Shown: positions 43,001-51,869 of the stretch, piece by piece
Numbering within the stretch: the first letter of the stretch is position 1
How the letters are laid out: each line of letters starts with the position of its first letter
Assembly: GCA_947243795.1 (NCBI GenBank)
Contig: OX365928.1
Span: forward strand, 62,001 to 126,000
DNA length: 64,000 bases
Origin: Saccharomyces uvarum
Taxonomy: Eukaryota > Ascomycota > Saccharomycetes > Saccharomycetales > Saccharomycetaceae
Direction: 5' to 3'
Position numbers and translations under genes: made by a program
The notes under the pieces: model-generated
Seen by the model: only the letters and a program-made list of their open reading frames with translations
Database searches by the model: none
Told to the model about the DNA's origin: nothing

Positions 43001-43387
43001 GTGAATGATAGACAGCTATTGATTGACAAGTTTTATGAAGACAAAGAGATCCCAATTTTCATCTTATCTACAAAGGCAGGTGGGTTTGGTATCAACTTAG
43101 TGTGCGCCAACAACGTTGTTATTTTTGATCAAAGTTTCAATCCCCATGACGATAGACAAGCTGCTGATAGAGCGCATCGTGTGGGTCAGACCAAAGAAGT
43201 CAATATAACCACATTGATTACTAAGGATTCTATTGAAGAGAAAATCCACCAACTGGCCAAAAATAAACTAGCTTTGGATTCTTATATTAGCGAGGATAAA
43301 AAATCGCAGGATGTTATGGAAAGTAAAGTTAGTGATATGCTGGAGGACATAATATACGATGAAAACTCGCAATCAAAAGGAAAATAA
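40031..43387 (+). CDS. FUN30: Snf2-family chromatin remodeller Fun30
   Basis: Fun30 is the SMARCAD1-type ATP-dependent remodeller that promotes long-range DNA end resection and supports silencing at heterochromatin and centromeres. The 1118 residues include an N-terminal CUE-like region (about 70-115, ALVNLAKEFPDFSQTLVQAVFKSNSFN). Cdk-type SP/TP sites lie near the start. A long acidic disordered segment (about 400-530, with runs of Asp/Glu) precedes the ATPase. Walker A is DDMGLGKT at 586-593 and motif II is DEGH at 692-695. The C-terminal helicase lobe ends with the RAHRVGQTK motif. The acidic linker is where it differs most from S. cerevisiae. Confidence 0.98.
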   Translation: MNGSHSNDEDDLVQVPETSSPTKTMSSSPLKAASTVPDANVASLRSRFTFKPSEAGEGAHVSNPTPSGSPEVALVNLAKEFPDFSQTLVQAVFKSNSFNMHSARERLTRLRQQRQNWTWNKNASPKKPEIPLPARKTLPLANTSRLSSIHSNGNNNKSSKITVAKQKTSIFDRYSNVINQKQYTFELPNNLNIDSEALSKLPVSYNKKRRLVRADQHPQGKSQVSATTQLGSAREKLLANRKYGHHTGDNNEEEEESMMTDDDDASGDDYMESTPQINLDEQVLQFINDSDIVDLSDLSDTTMHKAQLIVSHRPYASLNAFANTDFNDKDTEVAASGKRKRRSAATANESERLLDKITQSIRGYNAIESVIKKCSSYGDLVTSQMKKWGLQVGDNSELDVMNFDEGDDDDDDDEDDEDNNGAGTAGVHDQHNGKEMARAVVEGFDETSAEPTPALEERETRTRNTSEALVKSDEEGVDLEAIDDELPQSEHEDDDYEEEDEDYNDEEEDVEYDDEDDDDDDEFVATRKNRHVTSTTNRNGRKPIVKFFKGKPRLLSSEISLKDYQQTGINWLNLLYHNKMSCILADDMGLGKTCQVISFFAYLKQINEPGPHLVVVPSSTLENWLREFQKFCPAMKIEPYYGSLQEREELRDILERNSGKYDVIVTTYNLAAGNKYDVSFLKNRNFNVVVYDEGHMLKNSTSERFAKLMKIRANFRLLLTGTPLQNNLKELMSLLEFIMPNLFISKKDSFDAIFKQRAKTTDDNKSHNPLLAQEAITRAKTMMKPFILRRRKDQVLKHLPPKHTHIQFCELNPVQRKIYDKEIKTVLEHKRMVKDGELPKDAKERSKIQSSSSKNLIMALRKASLHPLLFRNIYDAKMITKMSDAILDEPAYAENGNREYIKEDMSYMTDFELHKLCCNFPKTLSKYQLHNNEWMHSGKIDALKKLLKTIIIDKQEKVLIFSLFTQVLDILEMVLSTLNYKFLRLDGSTQVNDRQLLIDKFYEDKEIPIFILSTKAGGFGINLVCANNVVIFDQSFNPHDDRQAADRAHRVGQTKEVNITTLITKDSIEEKIHQLAKNKLALDSYISEDKKSQDVMESKVSDMLEDIIYDENSQSKGK

Positions 43388-43587
43388 ATAAACAAGTAAA
43401 TAAACAAATAAACAAAAATAATAATAAAGATCATTACATATTTCTCATGTGTAAACCAAAGGGGTGAGAAAAATAAGTAGTTATGATATTTCTAGTGTAT
43501 AGTATTAAAACATATGTGGGTGTGTATTTAGCTATTTAATTTGAATTGTAAACGAGAGAAGGATTTTTTTTTTCTGTTTTTCTTAGT
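43388..43587. terminator. Shared 3' region of FUN30 and LDS1
   Basis: The 200-bp convergent spacer starts with a tandem AAATAAACA-like stretch (43384-43425) and ends with a T-rich run (43565-43574). Alternating AT motifs between them suit 3' processing. No gene is seen. Confidence 0.4.
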
Positions 43588-44571
43588 TTATTGATTTACC
43601 TGTTCATTGGTCTCTTGGGGTACTGTTTCAATTTCAATATTAGTTTCAACTACAGGTTCGGTTTCCGGAATCATCGGATAATCAATGTTCAATAAAACAC
43701 TACCAATGGTATTTGTAGAGATGGCAAATCCTGCCAAAACAGGTACAGATTCTATCAGCCCTGCCAACAATCCAAACGAGGCATATTGGCCTGCATGAAG
43801 ATAAATGTTTTCACGTCTCTGTAGGTTGTTGAACTTTTGTAAACGTAAAACTTTTGCAAAGTAAATTTGGGCAATGAAGGGAGAAATCAAAATATGGAAA
43901 AAAACGGGGCCCACCAGTGGGAAAAATGATACGAATAAGAGAGCCAGAAGAACCACTAGCCCCAGGATATACTTGACCAACTTAAAGGGGAAATAATAAG
44001 CCCAGAAATATACCGAATTGACAGGCACATAGTACTTGATTGGCTTCCCCAGGTGGGAATCTTGCTGTAGGCCCTTCTTTTTTAAGCAAATCTCCACCAA
44101 ATGGTTGTTGAAGTGGCTCAACCTCATAAACAACAAAGTGAACACGTTAGCTTGTAAGAAAGAATGCAAAATGGCAATGAAGAGACCAACGGGACCCAGC
44201 ACGATCAAAAACGCTGTGTACATTGGCGTGATGGTAGCCCAGTAAACAAAGCTCACCAGCGCAAACATTACCAAGTAGCTCGATAAAACACTCAGCATTG
44301 TGGTCGAGTAACTGCTCTTGTTGGCGTTAAACTCCAAAAATCCCCTAAACGGGTATATGAAGGCGCCCCCGGTGAACGCATCCTTAAAGAAGTTCATCAG
44401 GATGTACTTGGTACGGTCCACCACCTTTGTGAAGTGTTTTTTGTAGACTTTGTCTGAGTACTCATTGAAAGGAATATTGACAGCTGGAAGCTTCTGGTAC
44501 GACTGGCCCCCAGCGAACTTGTACACCAAACCGCCAACACCAGCCAACGCTAACGAACCCGTGAAACTCAT
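43588..44571 (-). CDS. LDS1: Spore-wall/lipid-droplet membrane protein Lds1
   Basis: Lds1 belongs to a yeast family with Lds2 and Rrt8. It localises to lipid droplets and the forespore membrane and is needed for the dityrosine layer of the spore wall. The 327-residue protein has several hydrophobic segments (SYLVMFALVSFVYWATI, AFLIVLGPVGLFIAIL, LVKYILGLVVLLALLFVSFFPLVGPVFFHIL) arranged like the EI24/CysZ-type membrane fold. The start at 44571 (MSFTGSLALAGVGG) is the natural ATG, placed just after a (CAA)n leader repeat. A consensus middle-sporulation element lies about 140 bp upstream. It is diverged from, but clearly, the YAL018C product. Confidence 0.93.
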   Translation of the reverse strand: MSFTGSLALAGVGGLVYKFAGGQSYQKLPAVNIPFNEYSDKVYKKHFTKVVDRTKYILMNFFKDAFTGGAFIYPFRGFLEFNANKSSYSTTMLSVLSSYLVMFALVSFVYWATITPMYTAFLIVLGPVGLFIAILHSFLQANVFTLLFMRLSHFNNHLVEICLKKKGLQQDSHLGKPIKYYVPVNSVYFWAYYFPFKLVKYILGLVVLLALLFVSFFPLVGPVFFHILISPFIAQIYFAKVLRLQKFNNLQRRENIYLHAGQYASFGLLAGLIESVPVLAGFAISTNTIGSVLLNIDYPMIPETEPVVETNIEIETVPQETNEQVNQ

Positions 44572-45242
44572 ATTCTTGTTGTTGTTGTTGTTGTTGTTGT
44601 TGTTCCTGCTGATATACCAATCTTTCTGGACCTAATCACAAGTGATAACCAACAAGAGGAAGAGTACAAGTGGTCCCGAACTCTTCTTTATCTTATATAC
44701 CTATCCAAGTGTCACAAAACCAACTAAATCCTGTCGCTTCTATTGGCACGTGACTTGGTCTGCGGCGGGTAATGATATCAAAAAACAAGGGTATTATTTT
44801 AAGAAAGTGAGAACAGTAAGAAGTAGTTAACTTATCTTGGCAAGGGGTAGGCCGACAAACACAGCAGAGCGTTCGTTGAAGAGCAAACTGACGTTACTGA
44901 GTGCAATCGCTGGTATTGATTTTCTATTGCCCTTTTTTATCTCTTTGTTTCGAGCGTTGTCGTACCTTTCTGGTCTACCGCCGCTTTTATTGGATTAGAA
45001 TCCCCTGACGCCGATACAATACAGGTGTATTTTGATACTTCTGCTACGTTTTTTCAAACTTTAAAGAAGTTAGAAACCGGAAAAACAGCAGAACAACTGG
45101 GTGAAAGTTTTCCATAATTTATTCCCATATCTGTTCGTTTTTTTTGTTTGTTTTTGTTTTTTAACCTCATTCCATTTTGTTTAGTTTAGTTTTGTTTTGT
45201 TCTCTCCACTTAAATTGCATAGAAGTATAGTTTCAAGAAATA
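44572..45242. promoter_or_regulatory. LDS1/PSK1 divergent promoter with a middle sporulation element
   Basis: The 671-bp spacer has no gene. GTCACAAAA at 44711-44719 fits the Ndt80 middle-sporulation consensus (gNCRCAAAW), about 140 bp before LDS1. CACGTGAC at 44747-44754 is a Cbf1-type E-box. The PSK1-proximal part (45130-45220) is T-rich on the plus strand with repeated TTTTG units, a long leader typical of a kinase gene. Confidence 0.55.
44576..44604. repeat. (TTG)9 microsatellite in the LDS1 leader
   Basis: Nine TTG units on the plus strand, read as (CAA)9 in the LDS1 transcript just 4 bases before its ATG. CAA repeats make unstructured leaders. The repeat length is likely to vary. Confidence 0.85.
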
Positions 45243-48200
45243 ATGCCCTACATTGGAGCTTCCAACATATCAGAGCATTCCTTCGTTAATTTGAAGGAAA
45301 AGCATGCGATCACACATAAAGGTGCTGTTAACTCCGCAACGTCTTTGCAAACACCCCCAAGTCCAGATCAGGAGAACCAGATTGATAACGAATTAGGAGG
45401 CTATGACACTTCTTTGAGTGATGTTTCCACCCCGAATAAAAACGAAGAAGACAGGTTCGACCGAAGCATAAAGGACACTTTGGCCAGGTTTGGCAAGACC
45501 AAACCACTGCCTGCTCTAGATTTTGAACAGCCAAGACTTCTATCTACAGCGTCTTCATCTGCGGACTCCACGGCGTCTTCGCCGTTGACTGATGAAGACA
45601 TAAAGGAACTAGAGTTTCTTCCGAATGAATCTACTCATTCCTACTCCTACAATCCTCTCTCGCCAAACTCCCTAGCAGTCAGATTAAGGATTTTGAAAAG
45701 ATCCCTGGAAATCATAATACAGAACCCAAGTATGCTATTGGAACCTACTTCGGACGAATTGCCTGCCCTGAAGGATTTTTCTGGCCGTAGAAGAAGCATG
45801 CCAAGGGCATCCGCTTCCGCGAACAATCTGATGAATAGAAACAAGAGCCAAATCTGGAACACCACTTCCGCCACTTTAAACGCATTTGTAAATAATACCT
45901 CTTCTTCTTCGGCAGTATCATCTGCTTCATCTAACAAACAACAGGGCACCCCAGTTTTCCCTAATTTAGATCCAACTCATTCCCAAACATTCCATAGAGC
46001 TAATTCTTTAGCCTATTTGCCTTCCGTTTTACCCAAGCAAGACCCGCTGCTTAGACATAGCAACTCATTATTCCGCGGCAACTATGGAAACAGCATAAGC
46101 TCTGAAAGGCCGAATTTCAGACAACCGTTTACAGACCAAACCAACAACAATAACAACAATAGCTGTCTCCTGAATGAAAACTCTTTTCCAGAAGAACAAA
46201 CTGCTTCATCCCACCATAAACCCTCTATAGACTCGCTGACTGAGCAAAGAGCGAACTTGAAGAGCCTTTTAAATTTACTCAACGAAACGCTGGAAAAGAA
46301 CACTTCCGAGAGAGCTTCAGATCTGCACATGATATCACTGTTCAATTTGAATAAACTAATGCTGGGAGACCCCAAGAAGAATAATTCCGAATCCGATAAA
46401 AGGACAGACAACTTGAAAAGAACGCTGTTAGATAGTCTGGCAGAGCCATTTTTCGAACACTATAATTTTAAGGAAGGCACTTCAACCGAGGATTCGGATG
46501 AATTGAAAGAGGAAATCGATGAATTCACAGGTTCTGGAGACACCACTGCGATAACGGATATACGGCCCCAACAGGATTATGGTCGTATATTAAGGACTTT
46601 CACTTCAACGAAGAATTCTGCCCCACAGGCAATTTTTACATGCAGTCAAGAAGACCCTTGGCAATTCAGAGCCGCGAATGATCTAGCATGTTTAGTATTT
46701 GGTATCTCGCAAAATTCCATTCGCGCGTTAACCCTAATGGATTTGATTCATACAGATAGTAGAAACTTTGTCTTACACAAGCTATTGACTACTGAAGGTC
46801 AAGAAATGGTCTTTACCGGTGAAATTATTGGTATCGTTCAACCAGAAACATCGAGCTCATCTAAAACAGTATGGGCATCGTTTTGGGCGAAAAGAAAGAA
46901 CGATTTATTAGTTTGTGTTTTTGAAAAAGTTCCTTGCGACTATGTCGATGTGCTTCTAAATCTGGATGATTTTGGTGTAGAAAATATTGTAGACAAATGT
47001 GATTTACTATCAGATGGGCATTTATTGTCCTCTTCCTCATCCAAAACACCTTCGTCTGCTTCACTATCCAAGATGACGTCATCACCAATCGCTAATAAAT
47101 TTGAGTATTCCTTGGAGAGACAGGTTCTTGAAAACAGTCCTTTCAAGCTTAATCTACCGGGACGCAATGAAACTCAACTTGGCGGCAATAATAATTCCCG
47201 GTCGTCGTTGTCATTATCGCCAACAAGAACGAAGAAAAGTGTAAAGTTCGCTAATGATATTCAAGACGTTAAGAGTATAAGTCAGTCATTAGCCAAATTG
47301 ATCGATGACGTGAGGAGTGGAGTGGTATTTGATCGCGATGATGACCTCTTACCTATGCCCATTAGAGTTTCCAGTCATATTAACGAAACAAGATATTTTA
47401 CTTTAAACCATTTGTCTTATAATATTCCGTGTGCGGTCTCCTGTACTATCCTGGAAAATGAGCTAAAATTGAAGATCCATAGCTTACCTTATCAAGCTGG
47501 TTTGTTTATTGTGGATTCTCATACTTTAGATCTGATCAGTTCCAATAAATCCATTTTGAAAAACATGTTTGGTTATCACTTTGCAGAGTTGGTGGGAAAA
47601 TCCATTACCGAAATCATTCCATCATTCCCAAAAATTTTACAATTCATCAATGACAAGTATCCCGCATTGGATATCACACTTCCTAAAAATAAAGGTTTGG
47701 TATTAACGGAACATTTTTTCAGGAAAATCCAAGCAGAGATGATGGGTGACCGTAAATGCTTTTACACCTCGGTAGGTATCGATGGGATTCATAGAGATGG
47801 TTGTGAAATCAAAATTGATTTCCAGCTACGTGTCATGAATTCTAAAGTAACTTTACTTTGGGTGACACATTCGAGGGATGTCGTATTTGAAGAGTACAAT
47901 ACGAACCCATCACAACTGAAGATGCTAAAGGAAAGTGAACTAAGTTTGATGAGCAGTGCAAGTAGTTCTGCCAGTTCCTCCAAAAAATCCTCATCTAGAA
48001 TATCTACTGGAACGTTAAAGGATTTAAGCAATTTGTCAGCCTACGAGGATTTAAACCACGGAACTAATAAACTTAAATACGAAATTGGAGGCGGATCCGC
48101 AAACCAATCTGAATCCACTTTATCAGAACAGGATAAAGGCCCCTTAGAGGAGGACAAGGACAGCAGTTCAATAGTCGTTGGTGATCCTGAGATTGAACAC

Positions 48201-49337
48201 AAATTAGAACTAGCCAAAATTTACTCAAGGGATAAATCGCAGTTTGTGAAAGAAGGGAATTTCAAAGTTGATGAACTTTTGATAATAAGTAAAATCTCAC
48301 TATCCTCAAGTATGGAATCCTTAACAGATTCTAAAGGTTCTGAAGAAAGGCTATTGCCGCTCAAGGAGAATGCGTTGGTTGAGAAAAATGCCACTGCAAA
48401 CAGCGTCAGAGAATCCGGTACAGATGAAGACGGTACAGATGAAGATGGTATCATAATGACCAGGAAAAAATCAGAACAGCCTGTAAGTACATTCTTGCAT
48501 ACTCCGGAGAAGAACATTGGTGCTCAAAAGCATATCAAGAAATTTTCAGATTTCGTCAGTTTGCAGAAAATGGGTGAAGGTGCGTACGGTAAGGTCGATT
48601 TGTGCATTCATAAGAAAGAAAGATATATTGTGGTGATCAAGATGATTTTCAAAGAAAGAATTCTTGTCGATACATGGGTCAGAGATAGGAAGTTAGGTAC
48701 TATACCTTCTGAGATCCAGATCATGGCCACGTTGAACAAAACCCCACACGAGAATATTTTGCGGTTACTGGATTTCTTTGAAGACGATGATTACTATTAT
48801 ATCGAAACGCCCGTACACGGTGAAACAGGATGCATAGATCTTTTCGATCTGATTGAGTTCAAGACAAACATGACAGAGTGCGAAGCCAAGCTAATAGTCA
48901 AGCAAGTTGTGGCGGGGATAAAGCACCTGCACGACCAAGGCATTGTCCATAGAGATATCAAGGACGAAAACGTGATTGTAGACTCCAAAGGTTTTGTCAA
49001 GATTATCGACTTCGGGTCAGCTGCATATGTCAAGAGTGGGCCGTTTGATGTGTTTGTAGGTACTATAGATTATGCTGCACCTGAAGTCTTGGGAGGGAAC
49101 CCCTACGAGGGCAAGCCACAGGATATTTGGGCTATCGGCATTCTATTGTATACCGTGGTCTTCAAAGAAAACCCCTTCTATAACATAGACGAAATACTAG
49201 AGGGTGATTTGAAATTTAATAACGCAGAGGAAGTCAGTGAAGATTGTATTGAACTGATCAAGAGCATTTTGAATCGTTGTGTACCGAAGAGGCCCACCAT
49301 TGACGATATAAACAATGGCAAGTGGCTGGTAATTTAA
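45243..49337 (+). CDS. PSK1: PAS-domain serine/threonine kinase Psk1
   Basis: Psk1 is a PAS kinase that senses nutrient and cell-integrity signals. It phosphorylates Ugp1 to steer glucose towards cell-wall glucan and also acts on translation factors. The 1364 residues include a Ser-rich N-terminus and PAS regions around 450-560 and 740-880 (FIVDSHTLDLISSNKSILKNMFGYHFAELVGKSI). The C-terminal kinase domain has the glycine loop MGEGAYGKV (from 1110), Lys1133, HRD at 1236-1238 and DFG at 1256-1258. A short tandem GTDEDGTDEDG lies near 1060. Slightly longer than the 1356 I recall for S. cerevisiae. Confidence 0.97.
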   Translation: MPYIGASNISEHSFVNLKEKHAITHKGAVNSATSLQTPPSPDQENQIDNELGGYDTSLSDVSTPNKNEEDRFDRSIKDTLARFGKTKPLPALDFEQPRLLSTASSSADSTASSPLTDEDIKELEFLPNESTHSYSYNPLSPNSLAVRLRILKRSLEIIIQNPSMLLEPTSDELPALKDFSGRRRSMPRASASANNLMNRNKSQIWNTTSATLNAFVNNTSSSSAVSSASSNKQQGTPVFPNLDPTHSQTFHRANSLAYLPSVLPKQDPLLRHSNSLFRGNYGNSISSERPNFRQPFTDQTNNNNNNSCLLNENSFPEEQTASSHHKPSIDSLTEQRANLKSLLNLLNETLEKNTSERASDLHMISLFNLNKLMLGDPKKNNSESDKRTDNLKRTLLDSLAEPFFEHYNFKEGTSTEDSDELKEEIDEFTGSGDTTAITDIRPQQDYGRILRTFTSTKNSAPQAIFTCSQEDPWQFRAANDLACLVFGISQNSIRALTLMDLIHTDSRNFVLHKLLTTEGQEMVFTGEIIGIVQPETSSSSKTVWASFWAKRKNDLLVCVFEKVPCDYVDVLLNLDDFGVENIVDKCDLLSDGHLLSSSSSKTPSSASLSKMTSSPIANKFEYSLERQVLENSPFKLNLPGRNETQLGGNNNSRSSLSLSPTRTKKSVKFANDIQDVKSISQSLAKLIDDVRSGVVFDRDDDLLPMPIRVSSHINETRYFTLNHLSYNIPCAVSCTILENELKLKIHSLPYQAGLFIVDSHTLDLISSNKSILKNMFGYHFAELVGKSITEIIPSFPKILQFINDKYPALDITLPKNKGLVLTEHFFRKIQAEMMGDRKCFYTSVGIDGIHRDGCEIKIDFQLRVMNSKVTLLWVTHSRDVVFEEYNTNPSQLKMLKESELSLMSSASSSASSSKKSSSRISTGTLKDLSNLSAYEDLNHGTNKLKYEIGGGSANQSESTLSEQDKGPLEEDKDSSSIVVGDPEIEHKLELAKIYSRDKSQFVKEGNFKVDELLIISKISLSSSMESLTDSKGSEERLLPLKENALVEKNATANSVRESGTDEDGTDEDGIIMTRKKSEQPVSTFLHTPEKNIGAQKHIKKFSDFVSLQKMGEGAYGKVDLCIHKKERYIVVIKMIFKERILVDTWVRDRKLGTIPSEIQIMATLNKTPHENILRLLDFFEDDDYYYIETPVHGETGCIDLFDLIEFKTNMTECEAKLIVKQVVAGIKHLHDQGIVHRDIKDENVIVDSKGFVKIIDFGSAAYVKSGPFDVFVGTIDYAAPEVLGGNPYEGKPQDIWAIGILLYTVVFKENPFYNIDEILEGDLKFNNAEEVSEDCIELIKSILNRCVPKRPTIDDINNGKWLVI

Positions 49338-49381
49338 AGGATTGGTGATTTTTCGAGCTCTTCAATAATCCACGAACAAAC

Positions 49382-49382
<1 letters not shown>

Positions 49383-49420
<38 letters not shown>
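49383..49420. repeat. (TA)n(CA)13 microsatellite
   Basis: A TA run beginning at 49383 passes into thirteen CA units (49395-49420). Just after, another TATATATATA occurs at 49431-49440. This lies in the PSK1 3' region and probably helps form the 3' end. Confidence 0.85.
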
Positions 49421-49508
49421 AAGCAAATAATATATATATACCTCGTACTTTTTCTAATATTCTGTATGTTAAAACCAAGAAATCCGCCAAATGCGGCTAA
49501 TCAAGGCT

Positions 49509-49519
49509 AAAATATAAAA
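49509..49519 (-). other. ARS consensus match, candidate replication origin
   Basis: The minus strand reads TTTTATATTTT, an 11/11 match to the ARS core WTTTAYRTTTW, in AT-rich DNA between PSK1 and TPD3. In S. cerevisiae an origin (ARS107) maps to this same spacer. The extended 17-bp consensus fits less well, because AGC follows instead of GTT. Origin function is inferred from position plus motif. Confidence 0.45.
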
Positions 49520-49888
49520 ATAATTCTTACGAATACATAATGTAGTTGCGAACGCATTTTCTGCAGTAGGTACCTGGAAAACACGATCAACACCCTTATA
49601 CTAAACTATGCTGGTCCATACCCCAGTGGCCACCAATGCCGTTCCTTGACAGTGCTGAGAGCTTATTACTGTCGCAACATCACCATAGACGGAAATACCC
49701 GGAATGCTCTTTTGGCAGGGAAAGCGAAAAGAGGTGAAAGAATAACAGGAAAAAGCGTTAGGGAACCAAAAGGAAGAGGTTGAAAGACGGTAGATAGCGA
49801 CAATACTAGCGTATAAACCATCTAGACGAGTGCATTAGCTGGTATCGGATTATCAAAGAATAATTGAGTAGTCAAACAGTAGCAAAAT

Positions 49889-51766
49889 ATGTCTGGAGCA
49901 AAATCAACAACAGCAACAACAGCAACAACGGCAAGTTCTAAAGACTCTGGAGCAGACGAGGGGCTGTACCCCTTGGCTATGCTTATGGACGAGTTAAAGC
50001 ACGACGATATTGCCAATAGAGTGGAGGCAATGAAGAAGCTAGACACTATTGCGTTGGCACTCGGTCCTGAGAGAACAAGAAACGAGCTAGTTCCCTTTTT
50101 AACTGAAGTCGCCCAAGATGACGAAGATGAGGTGTTTGCCGTCCTGGCTGAACAACTCGGCAAGTTTGTTCCCTACATTGGTGGGTCTCAATACGCCACG
50201 GTCCTATTGCCTGTATTAGAAATTTTGGCGTCTGCCGAAGAAACCTTGGTCAGAGAAAAGGCCGTAGATTCTTTGAACAACGTGGCCCAAGAACTATCTC
50301 AAGAACAGCTATTCAATGAGTTTGTTCCTTTGATTGAGCATCTGGCCACTGCAGACTGGTTCTCTTCGAAAGTTTCTGCATGTGGACTTTTCAAATCCGT
50401 CATTGTCCGCATCAAAGACGATTCATTGAGGAAAAACATCCTGGCTTTATACTTACAACTGGCTCAGGATGACACTCCAATGGTGAAAAGAGCCGTCGGT
50501 AAAAATCTACCCATCTTGATCGATCTGTTGACTCAGAATTTGGGGCTATCCACAGATGAAGATTGGGATTACATCTCCAATATCTTCCAAAAAATTATCA
50601 ACGATACTCAAGATTCTGTCAAATTTTTAGCAGTGGATTGTTTGATTTCCATCTTGAAGTTTTTCAACGCTAAAGGTGACGAGTCCCATACTCAAGATTT
50701 ATTAAATTCTGCTGTAAAGTTAATCGGTGATGAAGCGTGGAGAGTACGTTACATGGCAGCCGATAGATTTTCTGAACTAGCCTCACAATTCACTTCCAAC
50801 CAAGCATATATCGACGAATTAATACAACCATTTTTGAATCTTTGTGAAGACAATGAAGGCGATGTGAGAGAGGCCGTAGCCAAACAAGTCTCTGGCTTCG
50901 CCAAATTTCTAAACGATCATTCCGTTATTTTGAATAAGATCTTACCTGCTGTACAAAATTTAAGTATGGATGAAAGCGAAACAGTAAGATCTGCATTGGC
51001 TTCCAAAATCACAGATATCGTATTGTTGTTAAATAAAGATCAAGTGATCAACAGTTTTCTTCCGATTTTACTAAATATGCTAAGAGACGAGTTCCCCGAT
51101 GTTCGTTTAAATATCATTGCCAGCTTGAAAGTTGTCAATGATGTAATAGGCATCGAGCTATTATCAGATTCTTTGCTACCTGCCATAACCGAGCTAGCCA
51201 AAGATGTGAACTGGAGAGTCAGAATGGCCATAATCGAATACATCCCTATCCTAGCAGAACAATTGGGTGTGCAATTCTTCGATCAACAACTGAGCGACCT
51301 GTGTCTTTCATGGTTATGGGATACCGTTTATTCCATCAGAGAGGCTGCAGTGAACAACTTAAAAAGATTAACGGAGATATTCGGTTCAGATTGGTGCCGC
51401 GATGAAATCATTTCAAGACTACTTAAATTTGATTTACAATTATTGGAAAATTTTGTCTCCAGGTTCACAGTACTATCCGCTTTAACCACCTTGGTGCCCG
51501 TAGTGTCATTAGATGTTGTTACAGAACAGTTATTACCCTTCATTTCCCACTTGGCCGATGACGGTGTTCCAAACATTAGATTCAATGTGGCCAAGTCCTA
51601 CGCTGTGATAGTCAAGGCCTTGAGCAAGGAGCAGGCCAAATATGATGCATTAATTAAGAACACAATTTTACCCTCTTTGGAAGCACTATGTCAAGATGAA
51701 GATGTTGATGTAAAATACTTTGCTAGTAAAAGTTTGGCAGAATGTCAAGAACTTTTGAAAAACTGA
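49889..51766 (+). CDS. TPD3: PP2A scaffold (A) subunit Tpd3
   Basis: Tpd3 is the HEAT-repeat A subunit of protein phosphatase 2A. It joins catalytic Pph21/22 to the regulatory subunits Cdc55 or Rts1 and is needed for the morphogenesis and spindle checkpoints. The 625 residues are filled with HEAT repeats (typical unit: LPAVQNLSMDESETVRSALA), about fifteen copies from residue 30 to the end. The N-terminal tail has a Thr/Ala repeat (TTATTATTA) shorter than in S. cerevisiae, explaining the ten-residue length difference. The rest is nearly identical to the yeast protein. Convergent with NTG1. Confidence 0.98.
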   Translation: MSGAKSTTATTATTASSKDSGADEGLYPLAMLMDELKHDDIANRVEAMKKLDTIALALGPERTRNELVPFLTEVAQDDEDEVFAVLAEQLGKFVPYIGGSQYATVLLPVLEILASAEETLVREKAVDSLNNVAQELSQEQLFNEFVPLIEHLATADWFSSKVSACGLFKSVIVRIKDDSLRKNILALYLQLAQDDTPMVKRAVGKNLPILIDLLTQNLGLSTDEDWDYISNIFQKIINDTQDSVKFLAVDCLISILKFFNAKGDESHTQDLLNSAVKLIGDEAWRVRYMAADRFSELASQFTSNQAYIDELIQPFLNLCEDNEGDVREAVAKQVSGFAKFLNDHSVILNKILPAVQNLSMDESETVRSALASKITDIVLLLNKDQVINSFLPILLNMLRDEFPDVRLNIIASLKVVNDVIGIELLSDSLLPAITELAKDVNWRVRMAIIEYIPILAEQLGVQFFDQQLSDLCLSWLWDTVYSIREAAVNNLKRLTEIFGSDWCRDEIISRLLKFDLQLLENFVSRFTVLSALTTLVPVVSLDVVTEQLLPFISHLADDGVPNIRFNVAKSYAVIVKALSKEQAKYDALIKNTILPSLEALCQDEDVDVKYFASKSLAECQELLKN

Positions 51767-51869
51767 TATTAGTATAATATTATATATATATATATATACG
51801 TGCATACATATGTGTATGCTTAAATGAATAAACTATACATGATAATAACCGCCCATGGAGTTTCTACCA
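51767..51869. terminator. Shared 3' region of TPD3 and NTG1
   Basis: The 103-bp convergent spacer begins with a TATATATATATATATATA run (about 51780-51798). CATACATATGTGTATGC follows near 51803-51819, efficiency-type elements in both orientations. Confidence 0.5.

Larger units (their letters stand above)
49338..49888. other. PSK1-TPD3 spacer: 3' end, microsatellite, origin-like site, TPD3 promoter
   Basis: The 551-bp tandem spacer has no gene. It holds, in order, a TA/CA microsatellite, an AT-rich stretch with an ARS consensus match, and a GC-richer TPD3 promoter half with AGGAAAAAGCG-like purine runs. No exact TF consensus stood out in the promoter half. Confidence 0.5.
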
